A stretch of DNA of 64,000 bases from Luzula sylvatica (taxonomy: Eukaryota > Streptophyta > Magnoliopsida > Poales > Juncaceae): contig OX326957.1 in NCBI GenBank assembly GCA_946800325.1, positions 51,083,798-51,147,797 on the forward strand. The letters run 5' to 3'. Of this stretch, positions 21,443 to 32,859 are shown piece after piece. Position numbers and translations under genes: made by a program. The notes under the pieces were generated by a model that made no database searches, was not told the DNA's origin, and worked only from the letters and a program-made list of their open reading frames with translations. The number at the start of each line of letters is the position of its first letter. The first letter of the stretch is position 1.

Positions 21443-23253
21443 ATGGTTATGTATATTTAAATTCATCGGGATTTGTATTGATAGCGGTGAATGTTATCCT
21501 TGAATACTTTACAAAAGAATTCAGGATTTTATTTTATTTATAATGGTGTGGAGGACGTGTTGGTTATAAGGAGTTGTAACAATGACAGTTTCCAAAGATT
21601 TAGCACGTCCAAATATGTAGCACGACTTTCGATCACAAAGTGTGTACATGATTTGATTAAACGAAAACATGGTTATGTGGAAAGGTTCCACATGACCAAT
21701 AATGATTCTATTTACGGGGGCGAGTATATTGTGGTTATGAATCACAAAAGGAAGCGGTATGGATCAAGGATACATGACCAAACTCGAGTAGTCACGAGTT
21801 ATCGGATTTATGGTTGTATATTGCGTGACACGCAATAGTACAAGCCAAAAATGCCGAGGTCACAACCACTTCTAGCCAATACTCAGAAAATTTCATTGAT
21901 CCATGAAATTTTATGAAATGATGTGATTGTAGGTATTGGAAATGTTCCAAACCTGATGTTGATTAACACTAACGGCAACGTGCGGACCCGTTTACAAAAC
22001 CGCTCTCTCTAGTCGCGCGTGACTGTCATGCGATGACTATGGGTATGGAGATACCTAGAGGAGGAAGAAGAGAGTAGAGTGTAGTTATCTAATACGATAG
22101 TCCTCGCAGGTTGTGGGTATGGAGATATCCATAGGTAAACGTTGTATCACCCAAATACTTAATCCGTATGAATGCATCCCTTTTAAAAATTTTGTTTACT
22201 TAAATTTTCATGCCTTCACCTTATATGAAAACTGTGTGCGGGGTTGTGTAATATGATTACATGAACCTTGATTTGAACTTGTGTGGACGTCGACATGGTT
22301 GAGGACCATGTGCAGCGAAACCGTCACACTTAAAGTTTCATTTCTAAACATCCCTAGTCGCGGGTCAGTTTGCTTAAGAGAGAAGCATTTCTATTACAAG
22401 GGAATAGACTGAACGCGTACACTAGTACGTTAGCCGACGAGATGATTATGTTTTGCTAATCATAGGACAAAGGTGTTTGTCGAATCGGGAATGTAGATAT
22501 ATGCTAGGTGACATATATTGGATATGACCGAAGCCGCGAGACCATGACATGGTTTAGTCATTATAGATGGACTCGCGACGAGTAGGGTATTAGGTTCTTC
22601 ATACTTGAGGGGACCATTGATTGCGTTACGTGCGTAACACAATGCTTTGATATGATCTTACGCTCACCGTAACAGGGAGTTAAAACGGTCATCATTGGGT
22701 ATTGTCCGAAACACGGAATTCAATGTGAGTCTCCAAGATAGGAATTGTTTATTCCGAAAGGAAGAGATATCTCTTTGGCCACTTGATGAATTGATTAACG
22801 AAAACTGTGGCCACAGTCAATGATATTAACGGTTAATATCGATTGAAATTTGTTAACTCAATTCGGACTCGAGAAATAAGTATAGTTAATCAAAATATAA
22901 GGATGACTATAACCATGTCTTTTGATTAACGAATATCGCTAACAAGAGAACTAATGACCGCTATTCGAGATAGGCACAATGATCACAATCATTCTTCGTG
23001 TTAACATGGGTAGCCATGATGGAGTGACTAGATCCCGCTCATGGGCTTGTAGTGCTATGGAAACAGCCTACTGTCATCGTTAACCGAACCTACCTGGTCA
23101 CACAAGGAGTCGTACTAAGTCGGGCTTGATTATAAAGTTGGCACATAAGATGTGCGTAGCTTGGTATTTGATACGCGAGCTATATTCTCTAAAATCGTGC
23201 ATATTGGATATGCATGAGTACCTTTTAGGTAGATCTGAAATTGAGTGGGAGAC

Positions 23254-24292
23254 TGAAGGAAATACAGTTTCAGGATCAACCGTAAAAGTGTACACAAGGA
23301 TAAACGAATGTTAGCGTACATTCGTGGTCATATCTTTCTGTAGGAAAAATCCAATTTGAATGGTTCAAATTGGGTTAGATAGATAATAAGATTATCTACA
23401 ACCTTCATATAGAAATATATTTCATATGAACGAAGTATCAGTGTCGTTTCTATGAAATACCGAAAGGGTGCAACAGTATGACATACAGTTAGTAAAACAG
23501 TCATAACGTTTGCATACGAGCTCCAATTGGGCCAGGCCAAATTGGGATGTGTAGATAATAAGATTATCTACAACTTTCGTGTTGGGTGATTTCGTATGGA
23601 CAGAATACTGGACAGATTCATGCAACTTTCTGTGTGAAAGAGTGTATATTGGATATACATGTCTTTTGACCAATCCTAATCCTATGTTATATAAATAGGA
23701 TATTTCTCTCTCATCAAAGTAGTTCATTCAGTTAATTAATTCAGAATATTCCAGAGAATTGTGAGACAACTTTCTAGAGAGAGAAAGGATGTAAATAGAG
23801 AGAAACCGTGAAAAGGTGTTTTCCGGTATAGAGAATCAATCAATCGAGCAAGTTCGCCGGTGCATCGTCTAGGCAGTTGCACCCGCGACCGACGTCTTAC
23901 GAGTCAAGGTGGATACAAGTAGAGGAGCAACATCTGGGGCTCTTTCGGTTGTGATCGATTCGGAGGAACGAAATCTGCCGGAGACGGAAACGAGCGAATC
24001 GAGTAACGGGCTGTGGAAGCATGCGGGCATGGAACGCACGAAGACAACCCGAGGAGTGTCAAGACGGTGGGAGACGTGCGGTATGGGACGTACGGGCTAG
24101 TCACCAATGTGACACCGAAGGAAAAGAAGGATGCGAGCGATCAACCCGTCGTGCGTGATCAATTTCACGATGGTAATCGTCTATCCTACTTTGCATCGTA
24201 CCCTCGAAGTCATGGCGTGATCTTGGATTTAGGGAACAGGACCGGGCCTTCATATCCGCTGCGCGGGCCCGGGGATGGGTGAATTCCCAACA
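23254..24292 (+). repeat. LTR of family A (1039 bp), truncated copy
   Basis: Begins TGAAGGAAATACAG after the polypurine tract GAGTGGGAGAC and ends GAATTCCCAACA (TG...CA). It has the same length as the LTR at 39007..40045 and shares its 24-bp internal deletion relative to the LTR at 31498. It now lies about 310 bp upstream of the element B primer-binding site, so it could serve as a substitute promoter for B. Confidence 0.9.
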
Positions 24293-24297
24293 TAGCC

Positions 24298-24604
24298 AGT
24301 CTCTTTTTCTCTTGAAATGTTTGTTGAAACGTTGATTGATTAAGCAATCGATCAGAAACGGGCGACGGAGCTAGGTGCGGACAAGAGGACGCTAGCACGG
24401 ACTCGACGCCGTTCTTGTTTCGGATTCAAGGGTGAACCAAAGAGGACCAGACCTACGTTAAAGATCTTCGGTATTGTATTCTAATCCTTCTTGTAGAATA
24501 AATAAAATAAATTAGAGTAGAAAGTTAGCTTAAGTAAGACGATTCCCGACTTTGTTGGAATAAATTTTTGATATTTACTTTGACGAACGTCATGAAATCC
24601 TTCA
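24298..24604 (+). repeat. 5' LTR of element B, 3' tail only (307 bp)
   Basis: Two substitutions by eye in 307 bp compared with 40051..40357. It ends CCTTCA just before the primer-binding site. The rest of B's 5' LTR, the counterpart of 30027..31497, is missing, apparently removed together with the 5' part of the A insertion. B therefore lacks its own U3 promoter region. Confidence 0.85.
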
Positions 24605-24606
24605 AT

Positions 24607-24618
24607 TGGTATCAGAGC
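24607..24618 (+). promoter_or_regulatory. Primer-binding site of element B
   Basis: TGGTATCAGAGC, complementary to the 3' end of plant initiator tRNA-Met, 2 bp after the LTR end. This is the standard priming site for minus-strand synthesis in plant copia elements. Confidence 0.92.
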
Positions 24619-25826
24619 AAGGTTCTTATTGTTTAGCTAATTAGAATATTTTATTATGAAATTGTTTATTGCATAATGCTTAATTGATTGATCTTTTGTG
24701 TTGCGGTTCTGAATTTTTGATTCTGAGTTTTAATCGTCGTTCTAGATTTAATGGTTACTTGTTTTTGTGTTTTCTAAAATTCTGACATCTTCATGGATGT
24801 TTGGAATGGAGAAAACATATAGATCAAAGGTCTTAGGACAGATCTATATAGCTAAAACAAAGTAAAACAAAAACAGTGAGTTGCTGGAATTTCCAGCATT
24901 CACGGGATGTTTTTGCTGATATTCAAATCGCGAAATCTTTCAAAGGATTTATTGGATTTGAATGAAACCAGTTTCTAAATTTAAATCATCATGTCTAGTT
25001 TTGATTTAAGGTAAATTTTCTGTACAAAAGTGTTATAATTTTTGTAAAGGATACAAAATCGTAACAGTGTACGGAATTTATTTGTGGACGATTAAAAGTG
25101 ATCTCAAATGGTTTGTGTTTTCTTTAAAAGTTTAAAGGATTGTAATTATCATTTTCAAACCTTGTTTCAAAATATTTGTAAATCATTTTTTTTGAAGTGA
25201 TTTAAATGATTTAAGAGAACCGTATATACTTGAGAAAAGGAAATTAATTAAGAGGTCCAAAGTAGTGCATTGTTATGCAAATTTCTGCTCTCTTTATTTT
25301 GGGTATATGAATACATGACATACCAAATTAACGTTTATAGATACATTCTGAAAGTCCACTGAAAAATTAAGTATATTTCCTTCTCATTTTATCCACTTTA
25401 AGCTAGGGACTATAATATGCATGAGTGTAATTTATATTCTCTAGAAATTGTGGAATATGTTAGGACATATGATCAGGCCATTGATGAGTGTATCATATGT
25501 GAGGCATTTGTTACATTTATTTTCTGGAGATAATATGGCCAAACTTATTGACCAAATAAAATGAGTTTGCTTAACGAGAAGTCAAGATCTAGGCTTGAAG
25601 TCTCGGGAAATTTGACAAGAGTCATAAAGTTTAGAAATTGCAAATGATTGCAAATAAATTTTCTAAAATGTTATGATTAGTATATGTTACTTACCTTGAG
25701 TGAATAAATCGGATGAGTTCGTTTTATTTGTAATAGGATCTTGAATATACTGCATATAGGACATTAAATATATGTAGTATCAATTTTACATAAATATTAA
25801 CATGAAATCCTTTAAATTATCATAGA
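24619..25826 (+). other. Untranslated leader of element B
   Basis: About 1.2 kb of AT-rich sequence between the PBS and the Gag-Pol start, with no long frame. It probably holds packaging and dimerisation signals, but none can be named. Confidence 0.7.
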
Positions 25827-28800
25827 ATGGCAAACAACGTACTTATCCGATCCATACTTGAAAAATCTCCATTAGAGGGTGACGGTTCCAATTTTCATGA
25901 TTGGGAACTCAAACTCAAACTAATCATCCGGGCAGAGGATCTTATAGATGTGCTGGTCGAAACTGCACCAGTACTAGGCAATGAACCCACTGCACAGGAA
26001 ACGGCCGCAGCAGAAAAGTTTCGCAAGGATGAACTGACTGTTCAAGGTCTCATGTTGGCGAGTATGGCAACAGAACTTACTCGAAAGTTCTTAAATAATG
26101 CTCCCAAAGAGATATTCGAACGCCTCTCCACAATGTTCTTGGAGAATGCTCGTAAAGAGCGTTCTAAGATCACTCTAGCATTCACGAAGTGTACCATGGC
26201 GGAAGGATCTTCCGTAAACCAGCATATGTTGAAAATGTTGGGTTACCTCGAGAAATTGGAGAAGCTCAATGCTCCAATGCATGCTGACTCGGCTGAGGAT
26301 ATAATCCTTGGTTCATTGCCCCCATCTTACAGAGATGTAGTCATGCATCTTCATCTGCGTGAAAAGGCAATGACCTTGGATGAGATCCATCAGACCTTGA
26401 AGCAAGCAGAGACTGATATGAACATGCACAAGGGAGAGAAGAACGTTCTTGCGATTTCTCAAAATAGTAAGAAAATCATCAAAGGAAAGGGCAAAAGGAA
26501 AATGACAGCAAAGAATAAAGAGAAGGGAGGAGCTCAAGCGAACATCTCCAAAGGCAAAAAGAAAAACTCGCCAACTTCTCAAACTGAGTGCTTTTATTGC
26601 CACGAGTTGGGACACTTCAAGGCAAATTGTCCCAAGTACAAGGATGACTTGGACAGTGGCAAAATAGAGCGCAAACGCCCCAAAGTTTCAAAAGGTATAT
26701 TTGTTATTGAAATTAATTTAACCACATCTATTCACGATTGGGTATTGGATACTGGATCATGTGCTCATATTTGTGCAAATATGCAGGCACTAGTGGATAG
26801 AAGACATCTCAAGAAAGGAGAAGTTACTTTGAAGGTGGGAAATGGTGTTAGTATTTCTGCTATGGCCATTGGGTCGATTCACCTTCATTTAGCTAGTGGT
26901 TTAATAATTAATTTGAACAGTGTTTATTATGTTCCATCTATATGTAAAAACATTATATCTGTGTCGTGTTTGGACAAAGATGGGTATGCATTTACTATTT
27001 CAAACTCGTGTATGAGTATTTCGAAAGATGGATTATTTTATACAAATGCCGTTGTTCAAAATGGTTTATATTTACTTGAAACAAATAATAAACATATTCT
27101 GAATGTCAATAACAAGCGACTCAAGATATCTCATGAAAATGAAACTCTCTTATGGCACTACCGTCTTGGACATATAAGCGAGAAACACATAAAAATATTA
27201 CAAGAAGCCAATCTCCTTGGTCTTCATGATTGTGATATGATAGATACATGCGAACCTTGCTTGATTGGTAAAATGACCAAGAAACCTTTCAAGAAGAAAG
27301 GTGTCAGGACGAAAGTCTTATTGGAATTAATACATTCTGATGTATGTGGTCCAATGAGTACTAGTGCACGAGATGGCTATCGATACTTCATTACATTCAC
27401 ATATGATTGTAGTCGTTATGGCTATGTTTATCTGATGAAGAGGAAGAGTGAATCATTTGAAAAGTTCAAAGAATTCAAGAATGAAGTTGAAAACCAACTT
27501 GGTAAGAGAATTAAAGCTTTACGAACTGATCGTGGAGGAGAATACTTAAGCAATGAATTTGGTGCATACCTAAAGGAGTGTGGTATTGTACCACAATTGA
27601 CTCCTCCTGGAACACCACAATGGAATGGTGTATCTGAGAGGAGAAATAGGACATTGCTCGATATGGTTCGATCAATGATGTGCCAAACAGATTTACCTCT
27701 TTATTTTTGGGGATATGCATTGCAAACCGCAGCTTACACACTGAATAATGTTCCATCTAAATCCGTCGAGAAAACTCCTTATGAGTTATGGATAGGAAAG
27801 GTCCCTGACTTACATTTTCTCAAGATTTGGGGATGCGAGACTTACGTCAAACGATTGATGTCAACCAAGCTTGAACCCAAAGCGGATAAGTGCTTCTTCA
27901 TTGGTTATCCGAAAGAAACAAAAGGATACTACTTTTGGCACAAGACAACTAACAGAATATTAGTTGAAAGGGGTGCAACTTTCCTAGAAAAAGAATTTCT
28001 CAAAAAGATCAAAAGTAGTGGAAGTAGTGTTACACTTGAGGAAACTCAAGACACACTACAAGACCTTGATCATGTCATGGACGATGTCCCTGTAGATCAA
28101 AGTGAGCCAACCATAGTTCCTATGGCTAGTGGGAGCGTGAGCGTACGTGTTCCTCAAACTATTGAGGAAGAGGTTCATGCATCACCACATAGTGTTCAAT
28201 ACAGAATTGAATCAATTCCACCAGAAATTGTGGAAGAGATTCAGGATATTCCAGTTGAACAAGAAGAGCCACAAGTGATAAGAAGGTCAACAAGATCTAG
28301 AAAGAAACCTGATTTCTATATGGGTCTTCATGAGATTTTGGTAATGGATACCGAAGATCCGACCACTTATCAAGAAGCAATAATAAGTAGAGATGACTCC
28401 GAATCATGGCTTGAAGCCATGAAATCTGAAATGCAGTCCATGTATGATAACCAAGTATGGATATTGGTTGATCTTCCTCAAGGAAAGAAAGCCGTTAAAA
28501 AAAAATGGATTTTCAAGAGGAAGATGGACATGGATGGAAACATGACAACATACAAGGCGAGACTTGTAGCGAAAGGGTTTAGTCAAGTTCAAGGGATTGA
28601 TTATGATGAAACCTTCTCGCCAGTTGCGATGTTTAAGTCAATTCGGATATTACTAGCTATTGCCGCATTTCATGACTATGAAATATGGCAAATGGATGTC
28701 AAAACAGCGTTTCTTAATGGGAACTTGGAAGAGGAGGTGTACATGGTGCAACCTCCAGGTTTTGAAGATCCAAATAAAGCAAGTAAAGTATGCAAGCTTC

Positions 28801-30005
28801 AAAGATCCATTTATGGATTGAAGCAGGCATCCAGGAGTTGGAACAAGCGCTTTGATGACGAGGTTAAACGTCTTGGATTCATTCAAAGCAAAGAGGAACC
28901 TTGTGTATACAAGAAGGTCAGTGGGAGCTACGTGCTTTTCTTGGTTCTTTATGTTGATGATATATTACTGATTGGAAACTTTATTCCCTTAATGGAGCAA
29001 ACCAAAACTTCATTGAAAGATGTTTTCTCAATGAAAGACTTGGGCGAGGCCCAATATATTTTGGGGATTAAAATATGCAGAGATAGGTCTCGTAGACTCA
29101 TCGGTTTAAGTCAACGTACATACATTGATAAAGTGTTGAAAAGATTCAACATGCAGAATTCCAAGAAAGGAAATGTGCCAATGACTCAAGGTGTAACACT
29201 TAGCAAGTCTCAATGTGCTACGACACGTAAAGACATTGAAATCATGAAGGATGTACCATATGCTTCTGCAATTGGTTCCATCATGTATGCTATGGTGTGT
29301 ACACGACCTGATGTTGCATATGCTCTGAGTGTGACAAGTCGTTACCAAGCCCATGCAGGTCCAGCTCATTGGACAGCAGTCAAGAATATCCTCAAGTACC
29401 TTAACAGGACTAAGGATAAATTTCTTGTGTATGGAGGAAAAAGGGAACTCGTTGTAGAAGGCTACGCCGATGCTAGTTTTGCGACTGATTATGATGATAA
29501 GAGATCACAGTCTGGATATGTCTTCATTCTGAATGGAGGTGCTGTTAGTTGGAAAAGTTTCAAACAATCAACAACAGCTGACTCAACCACTCAGTCTGAA
29601 GTGATGGCTGCTGCTGAAGCCAGCAAAGAAGGTGTTTGGATCAAGAAGTTCATTGAGGAACTTGGTGTTGTACCTTCTATGGAAGGTCCATTGGAATTAT
29701 TTTGTGATAATAGTGGAGCTATTGCACAAATAAAGGAGCCAAAAGCACACCACAAGATCAATCACATGGATAGAAAGTATTTTGTCATTCGAGACTTCAT
29801 AGATGAAGGGAGAATAAAACTATTAAAGGTGGACACGGACAGCAACACAGCAGATCCGCTAACAAAGCCTTTATCCCACGCAAAAGGCGAAGTCCATTTT
29901 GATTCCATGGGTCTGATGGAACATAGAGAATGGATAGAGTATAATAAGTTAAAAGGCAACCTTGATTTCAAAGAACAAAAATACATACGAATGTATAAGA
30001 TATAA
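25827..30005 (+). CDS. Ty1/copia Gag-Pol polyprotein, intact frame (element B)
   Basis: One uninterrupted 1392-codon frame, the normal form and size for a plant copia element. Gag occupies about residues 1-250, with a CCHC zinc knuckle at 255-268 (C255, C258, H263, C268). Aspartic protease follows with D308-T-G. Integrase has the HHCC zinc site H444, H449, C475, C478 and the DDE residues D505, D568, E604 (VSERRNR context). Reverse transcriptase covers about 876-1120, with D957 in motif A and YVDD at 1042-1045. RNase H has D1215, E1258, D1294, and the frame ends soon after TADPLTKPLS (1341-1350). No catalytic residue is missing. The start ATG is the first in frame after the leader. The product should support cytoplasmic particle assembly, reverse transcription and integration, but expression is doubtful because the 5' LTR is damaged. 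It is also a candidate trans-acting source for the defective A family, which uses the same PBS. Confidence 0.96.
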   Translation: MANNVLIRSILEKSPLEGDGSNFHDWELKLKLIIRAEDLIDVLVETAPVLGNEPTAQETAAAEKFRKDELTVQGLMLASMATELTRKFLNNAPKEIFERLSTMFLENARKERSKITLAFTKCTMAEGSSVNQHMLKMLGYLEKLEKLNAPMHADSAEDIILGSLPPSYRDVVMHLHLREKAMTLDEIHQTLKQAETDMNMHKGEKNVLAISQNSKKIIKGKGKRKMTAKNKEKGGAQANISKGKKKNSPTSQTECFYCHELGHFKANCPKYKDDLDSGKIERKRPKVSKGIFVIEINLTTSIHDWVLDTGSCAHICANMQALVDRRHLKKGEVTLKVGNGVSISAMAIGSIHLHLASGLIINLNSVYYVPSICKNIISVSCLDKDGYAFTISNSCMSISKDGLFYTNAVVQNGLYLLETNNKHILNVNNKRLKISHENETLLWHYRLGHISEKHIKILQEANLLGLHDCDMIDTCEPCLIGKMTKKPFKKKGVRTKVLLELIHSDVCGPMSTSARDGYRYFITFTYDCSRYGYVYLMKRKSESFEKFKEFKNEVENQLGKRIKALRTDRGGEYLSNEFGAYLKECGIVPQLTPPGTPQWNGVSERRNRTLLDMVRSMMCQTDLPLYFWGYALQTAAYTLNNVPSKSVEKTPYELWIGKVPDLHFLKIWGCETYVKRLMSTKLEPKADKCFFIGYPKETKGYYFWHKTTNRILVERGATFLEKEFLKKIKSSGSSVTLEETQDTLQDLDHVMDDVPVDQSEPTIVPMASGSVSVRVPQTIEEEVHASPHSVQYRIESIPPEIVEEIQDIPVEQEEPQVIRRSTRSRKKPDFYMGLHEILVMDTEDPTTYQEAIISRDDSESWLEAMKSEMQSMYDNQVWILVDLPQGKKAVKKKWIFKRKMDMDGNMTTYKARLVAKGFSQVQGIDYDETFSPVAMFKSIRILLAIAAFHDYEIWQMDVKTAFLNGNLEEEVYMVQPPGFEDPNKASKVCKLQRSIYGLKQASRSWNKRFDDEVKRLGFIQSKEEPCVYKKVSGSYVLFLVLYVDDILLIGNFIPLMEQTKTSLKDVFSMKDLGEAQYILGIKICRDRSRRLIGLSQRTYIDKVLKRFNMQNSKKGNVPMTQGVTLSKSQCATTRKDIEIMKDVPYASAIGSIMYAMVCTRPDVAYALSVTSRYQAHAGPAHWTAVKNILKYLNRTKDKFLVYGGKRELVVEGYADASFATDYDDKRSQSGYVFILNGGAVSWKSFKQSTTADSTTQSEVMAAAEASKEGVWIKKFIEELGVVPSMEGPLELFCDNSGAIAQIKEPKAHHKINHMDRKYFVIRDFIDEGRIKLLKVDTDSNTADPLTKPLSHAKGEVHFDSMGLMEHREWIEYNKLKGNLDFKEQKYIRMYKI

Positions 30006-30009
30006 CTTT

Positions 30010-30026
30010 AAGAACAAGTGGGAGAT
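30010..30026 (+). promoter_or_regulatory. Polypurine tract of element B
   Basis: AAGAACAAGTGGGAGAT directly before the 3' LTR start TGTTAG. It primes plus-strand DNA synthesis. Confidence 0.85.
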
Positions 30027-31497
30027 TGTTAGATTTGTGTTCTAAAACTTATTAATATTTGGATAATTTTTATATGTTATTTTTATGAATTGGATGTTAT
30101 TTACATTTTGTTCCATGAGTTTTTATATTTTCATTTAGAAGTATTCAAGAAGATGCACTTGGTCTTGAATCGCAGAACTTTAAGTGATAATAAAATATTG
30201 AACTCTAAAATGTTCACATGTCTTGGATATTAGCAGGAACACTAATATACATAATAAGAATGTCGTGTTGATTAAAAGCACGTTGCAGTTCTGCAAACGT
30301 TGATAAAAGATTATCATTTAATAACACGAATATATGAAAAGCTTCATATATTGAACAGACCTAACAGATGAAACATTATATGAATTGTGTTAGTGTCATG
30401 AATGTTTTCATCGTGTCTCTGGTTCTAAGATTGAGAGATGTATCTTTTTCACATGAGGAATGCATAACGTAATTATTATTAAAAGCTGCTTATTAATAAG
30501 TGGTGATAAAAGTAATAGTTCTTTGTACGTAACTTATGCTGGAAAGAGAGTACATGTCAATAGTATCGTTGCCACTCATTCATTATGAGAAATGATATTA
30601 TGGGCCCCTTGATAAAGTAGAATTATGAATGGATCCAATATAACTGAAGTGCAGTTATATATTTATAATTTACTTAATAGAGATCAAGAAATGATTATAA
30701 TACAAAGATGACACATCACTACTTTGTATATTGATCACAATATCATAAAGGCAAGGAATAGACACAATCAATATCACAAGGATTACGTTTCGTAAAAGGG
30801 TTACTAAACATCTAAGTTATTTGGGTAACCGTAATGTATAGCTAGAATACCGCTTACGGTTTATGGAATAAAATATTTTATTTCATTGCCAACATAACAT
30901 AGATCCTCGATATAGGTCACACCAACTGAATGGGAAACAAGAAATATATTATATATTTTGTATGTATAAATATTTCATGTTGTATGAAATACAGATACAA
31001 ATAGAAAATATGTAAAATATTATGTCATATGAGATGATTACTTAGCATGGAAATAAATTAAATGAAATGTGCATATTATGAAAATAATATATGTAGCACA
31101 TATCATAATTTGTTTCAAGCCCAAGCCCAAAACATATTGAGAAGAGAAATTGACAAGTCCAAATAAACATGAATCATGACCATGAATTCGAGACAGATTT
31201 TGAGGCATGTTGGAACAAATATTTGAAATAGCAAAACTTTACCATTCTGTACAAATGACCTATGTAAAGTGCAGCCATTTGAATGTAGTTTCTAATGGTG
31301 AAAATTTCAAGTCATTTGGAATTTTCTAGAAGAAGTTATGACAGAAACAGTGACCAATGGTCAGGAGTTAATGTGCTGCTTCGAATTTTGTTCAAGCCTT
31401 GATTACGAATTTTCAAAGGGTTTTGACCTAATATTTAGGGACTATAAATATGAGACCTGGCTAAGCATTTTGTAACAAGAATTTTCTCTCTATAGCC
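30027..31497 (+). repeat. 3' LTR of element B, 5' part (interrupted)
   Basis: Starts TGTTAGATTTGTG after the polypurine tract. The A element is inserted after base 31497; the LTR resumes at 40051 and ends CTTCA at 40357. The uninterrupted LTR would be about 1.78 kb. No matching 5' LTR head exists in the window. Non-coding, AT-rich. Confidence 0.85.
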
Positions 31498-32559
31498 TGA
31501 AGGAAATACAGTTTCAGGATCAACCGTAAAAGTGTACACAAGGATAAACGAATGTAAGCGTACATTCGTGGTCATATCTTTCTGTAGGAAAATCCAATTT
31601 GAATGGTTCAAATTGGATTTGATAGATAATAAGATTATCTACAACCTTCATATAGAAATATATTTCATATGAACGAAGTATCAGTGTCGTTTCTATGAAA
31701 TACCGAAAGGGTGCAACAGTATGACATACAGTTAGTACAACAGTCATAACTTTTGCATACGAGCTCCAATTGGGCCAGGACAAATTGGGTTGTGTAGATA
31801 ATAAGATTATCTACAACTTTCGTGTTGGGTGATTTTCTGTCAGAGAAATTTACCAATTTCGTATGGACAGAATACTGGACAGATTCATGCAACTTTCTGT
31901 GTGAAAGAGTGTATATTGGATATACATGTCTTTTGACCAATCCTAATCCTATGTGATATAAATAAGATATTTCACTCTCATCAAAGTAGTTCATTCAGTT
32001 AATTAATTCAGAATATTCCAGAGAATTGTGAGACAACTTTCTAGAGAGAGAAAGGATGTAAAGAGAGAGAAACCGTGAAAAGGTGTTTTCCGGTATAGAG
32101 AATCAATCAATCGAGCAAGTTCGCCGGTGCATCGTCTAGGCAGTTGCACCGGCGACCGACGTCTTACGAGTCAAGGTGGATACAAGTAGAGGAGCAACAT
32201 CTGGGGCTCTTTCGGTTGTGATCGATTCGGAGGAACGAAATCTGCCGGAGACGGAAACGAGCGAATCGAGTAACGGGCTGTGGAAGCATGCGGGCATGGA
32301 ACGCACGAAGACAACCCGAGGAGTGTCAAGACGGTGGGAGACGTGCGGTATGGGACGTACGGGCTAGTCACCAACGTGACACCGAAGGAAAAGAAGGATG
32401 CGAGCGATCAACCCGTCGTGCGTGATCAATTTCACGCTGGTAATCGTCTATCCTACTTTGCATCGTACCCTCGAAGTCATGGCGTGATCTTGGATTTAGG
32501 GAACCGGACCGGGCCTTCATATCCGCTGCGCGGGCCTGGGGATGGGTGAATTCCCAACA
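31498..32559 (+). repeat. 5' LTR of element A (1062 bp)
   Basis: TGAAGG...CCAACA. It keeps the 24-bp segment around TCTGTCAGAGAAATTTACC that is lost from 39007 and 23254 but present in the LTR piece at 49975, so the loss is derived. The 5' part is AT-rich with hairpin modules. The 3' third is GC-rich and strongly conserved in A2. Confidence 0.93.
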
Positions 32560-32560
32560 G

Positions 32561-32572
32561 TGGTATCAGAGC
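32561..32572 (+). promoter_or_regulatory. Primer-binding site of element A
   Basis: TGGTATCAGAGC, 1 bp after the LTR end; the same initiator tRNA-Met complement as in element B. Confidence 0.92.
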
Positions 32573-32859
32573 GATCGCCATCGATTCGAGGGTCGAATCA
32601 TAGTCGTATATTCGATATACGCACGGGTTATCAAAGTTCGTACCCGTTTGCATGATGATAGATATAGAGATTCCAATTTCGTTAAAAATCACAAGTAGAA
32701 TTCACTAGAGATCAATCAAAAGTTGATTGAGAGTATCTAGGAATTATCGTGAAAAGGTTTCATGATTTATCGTTTCAGAAACGAGCGAAAACGGAAGAAA
32801 CGGCAAAATCTGCAGAAAATTAGAATACGAAACAGTGAGTAAAACTAAGATAATTTTCA

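Larger units (their letters stand above)
20387..24292 (+). mobile_element. 3' portion of a copia family-A element (5' truncated)
   Basis: Nearly identical (about 0.5% substitutions by eye) to 36177..40045, the 3' part of the complete A element. It contains the broken RT and RNase H part of pol, the 3' non-coding region and a 3' LTR. The left edge joins Mutator-like sequence at the tetramer TAGA, present in both parents (GGTTAGA and GATAGA), so the break looks like a deletion through microhomology. The right edge is followed by TAGCC and the tail of the B LTR, exactly as at 40046. The main length difference is a longer TA tract here. Confidence 0.88.

Noticed and set aside
32280..32549. Open frame of 89 codons in the A LTRs (also at 24013 and 39766), with a related 68-codon frame in A2
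   Set aside because: The frame shares GHGTHEDNPR with A2 but shifts out of register halfway. All reading frames here stay open because the LTR end is GC-rich. Conservation looks nucleotide-based.
24606..32572. B and A read as one element with two primer-binding sites
   Set aside because: Each PBS follows a different LTR end (CCTTCA and CCCAACA), and A has its own TSD inside the B LTR.
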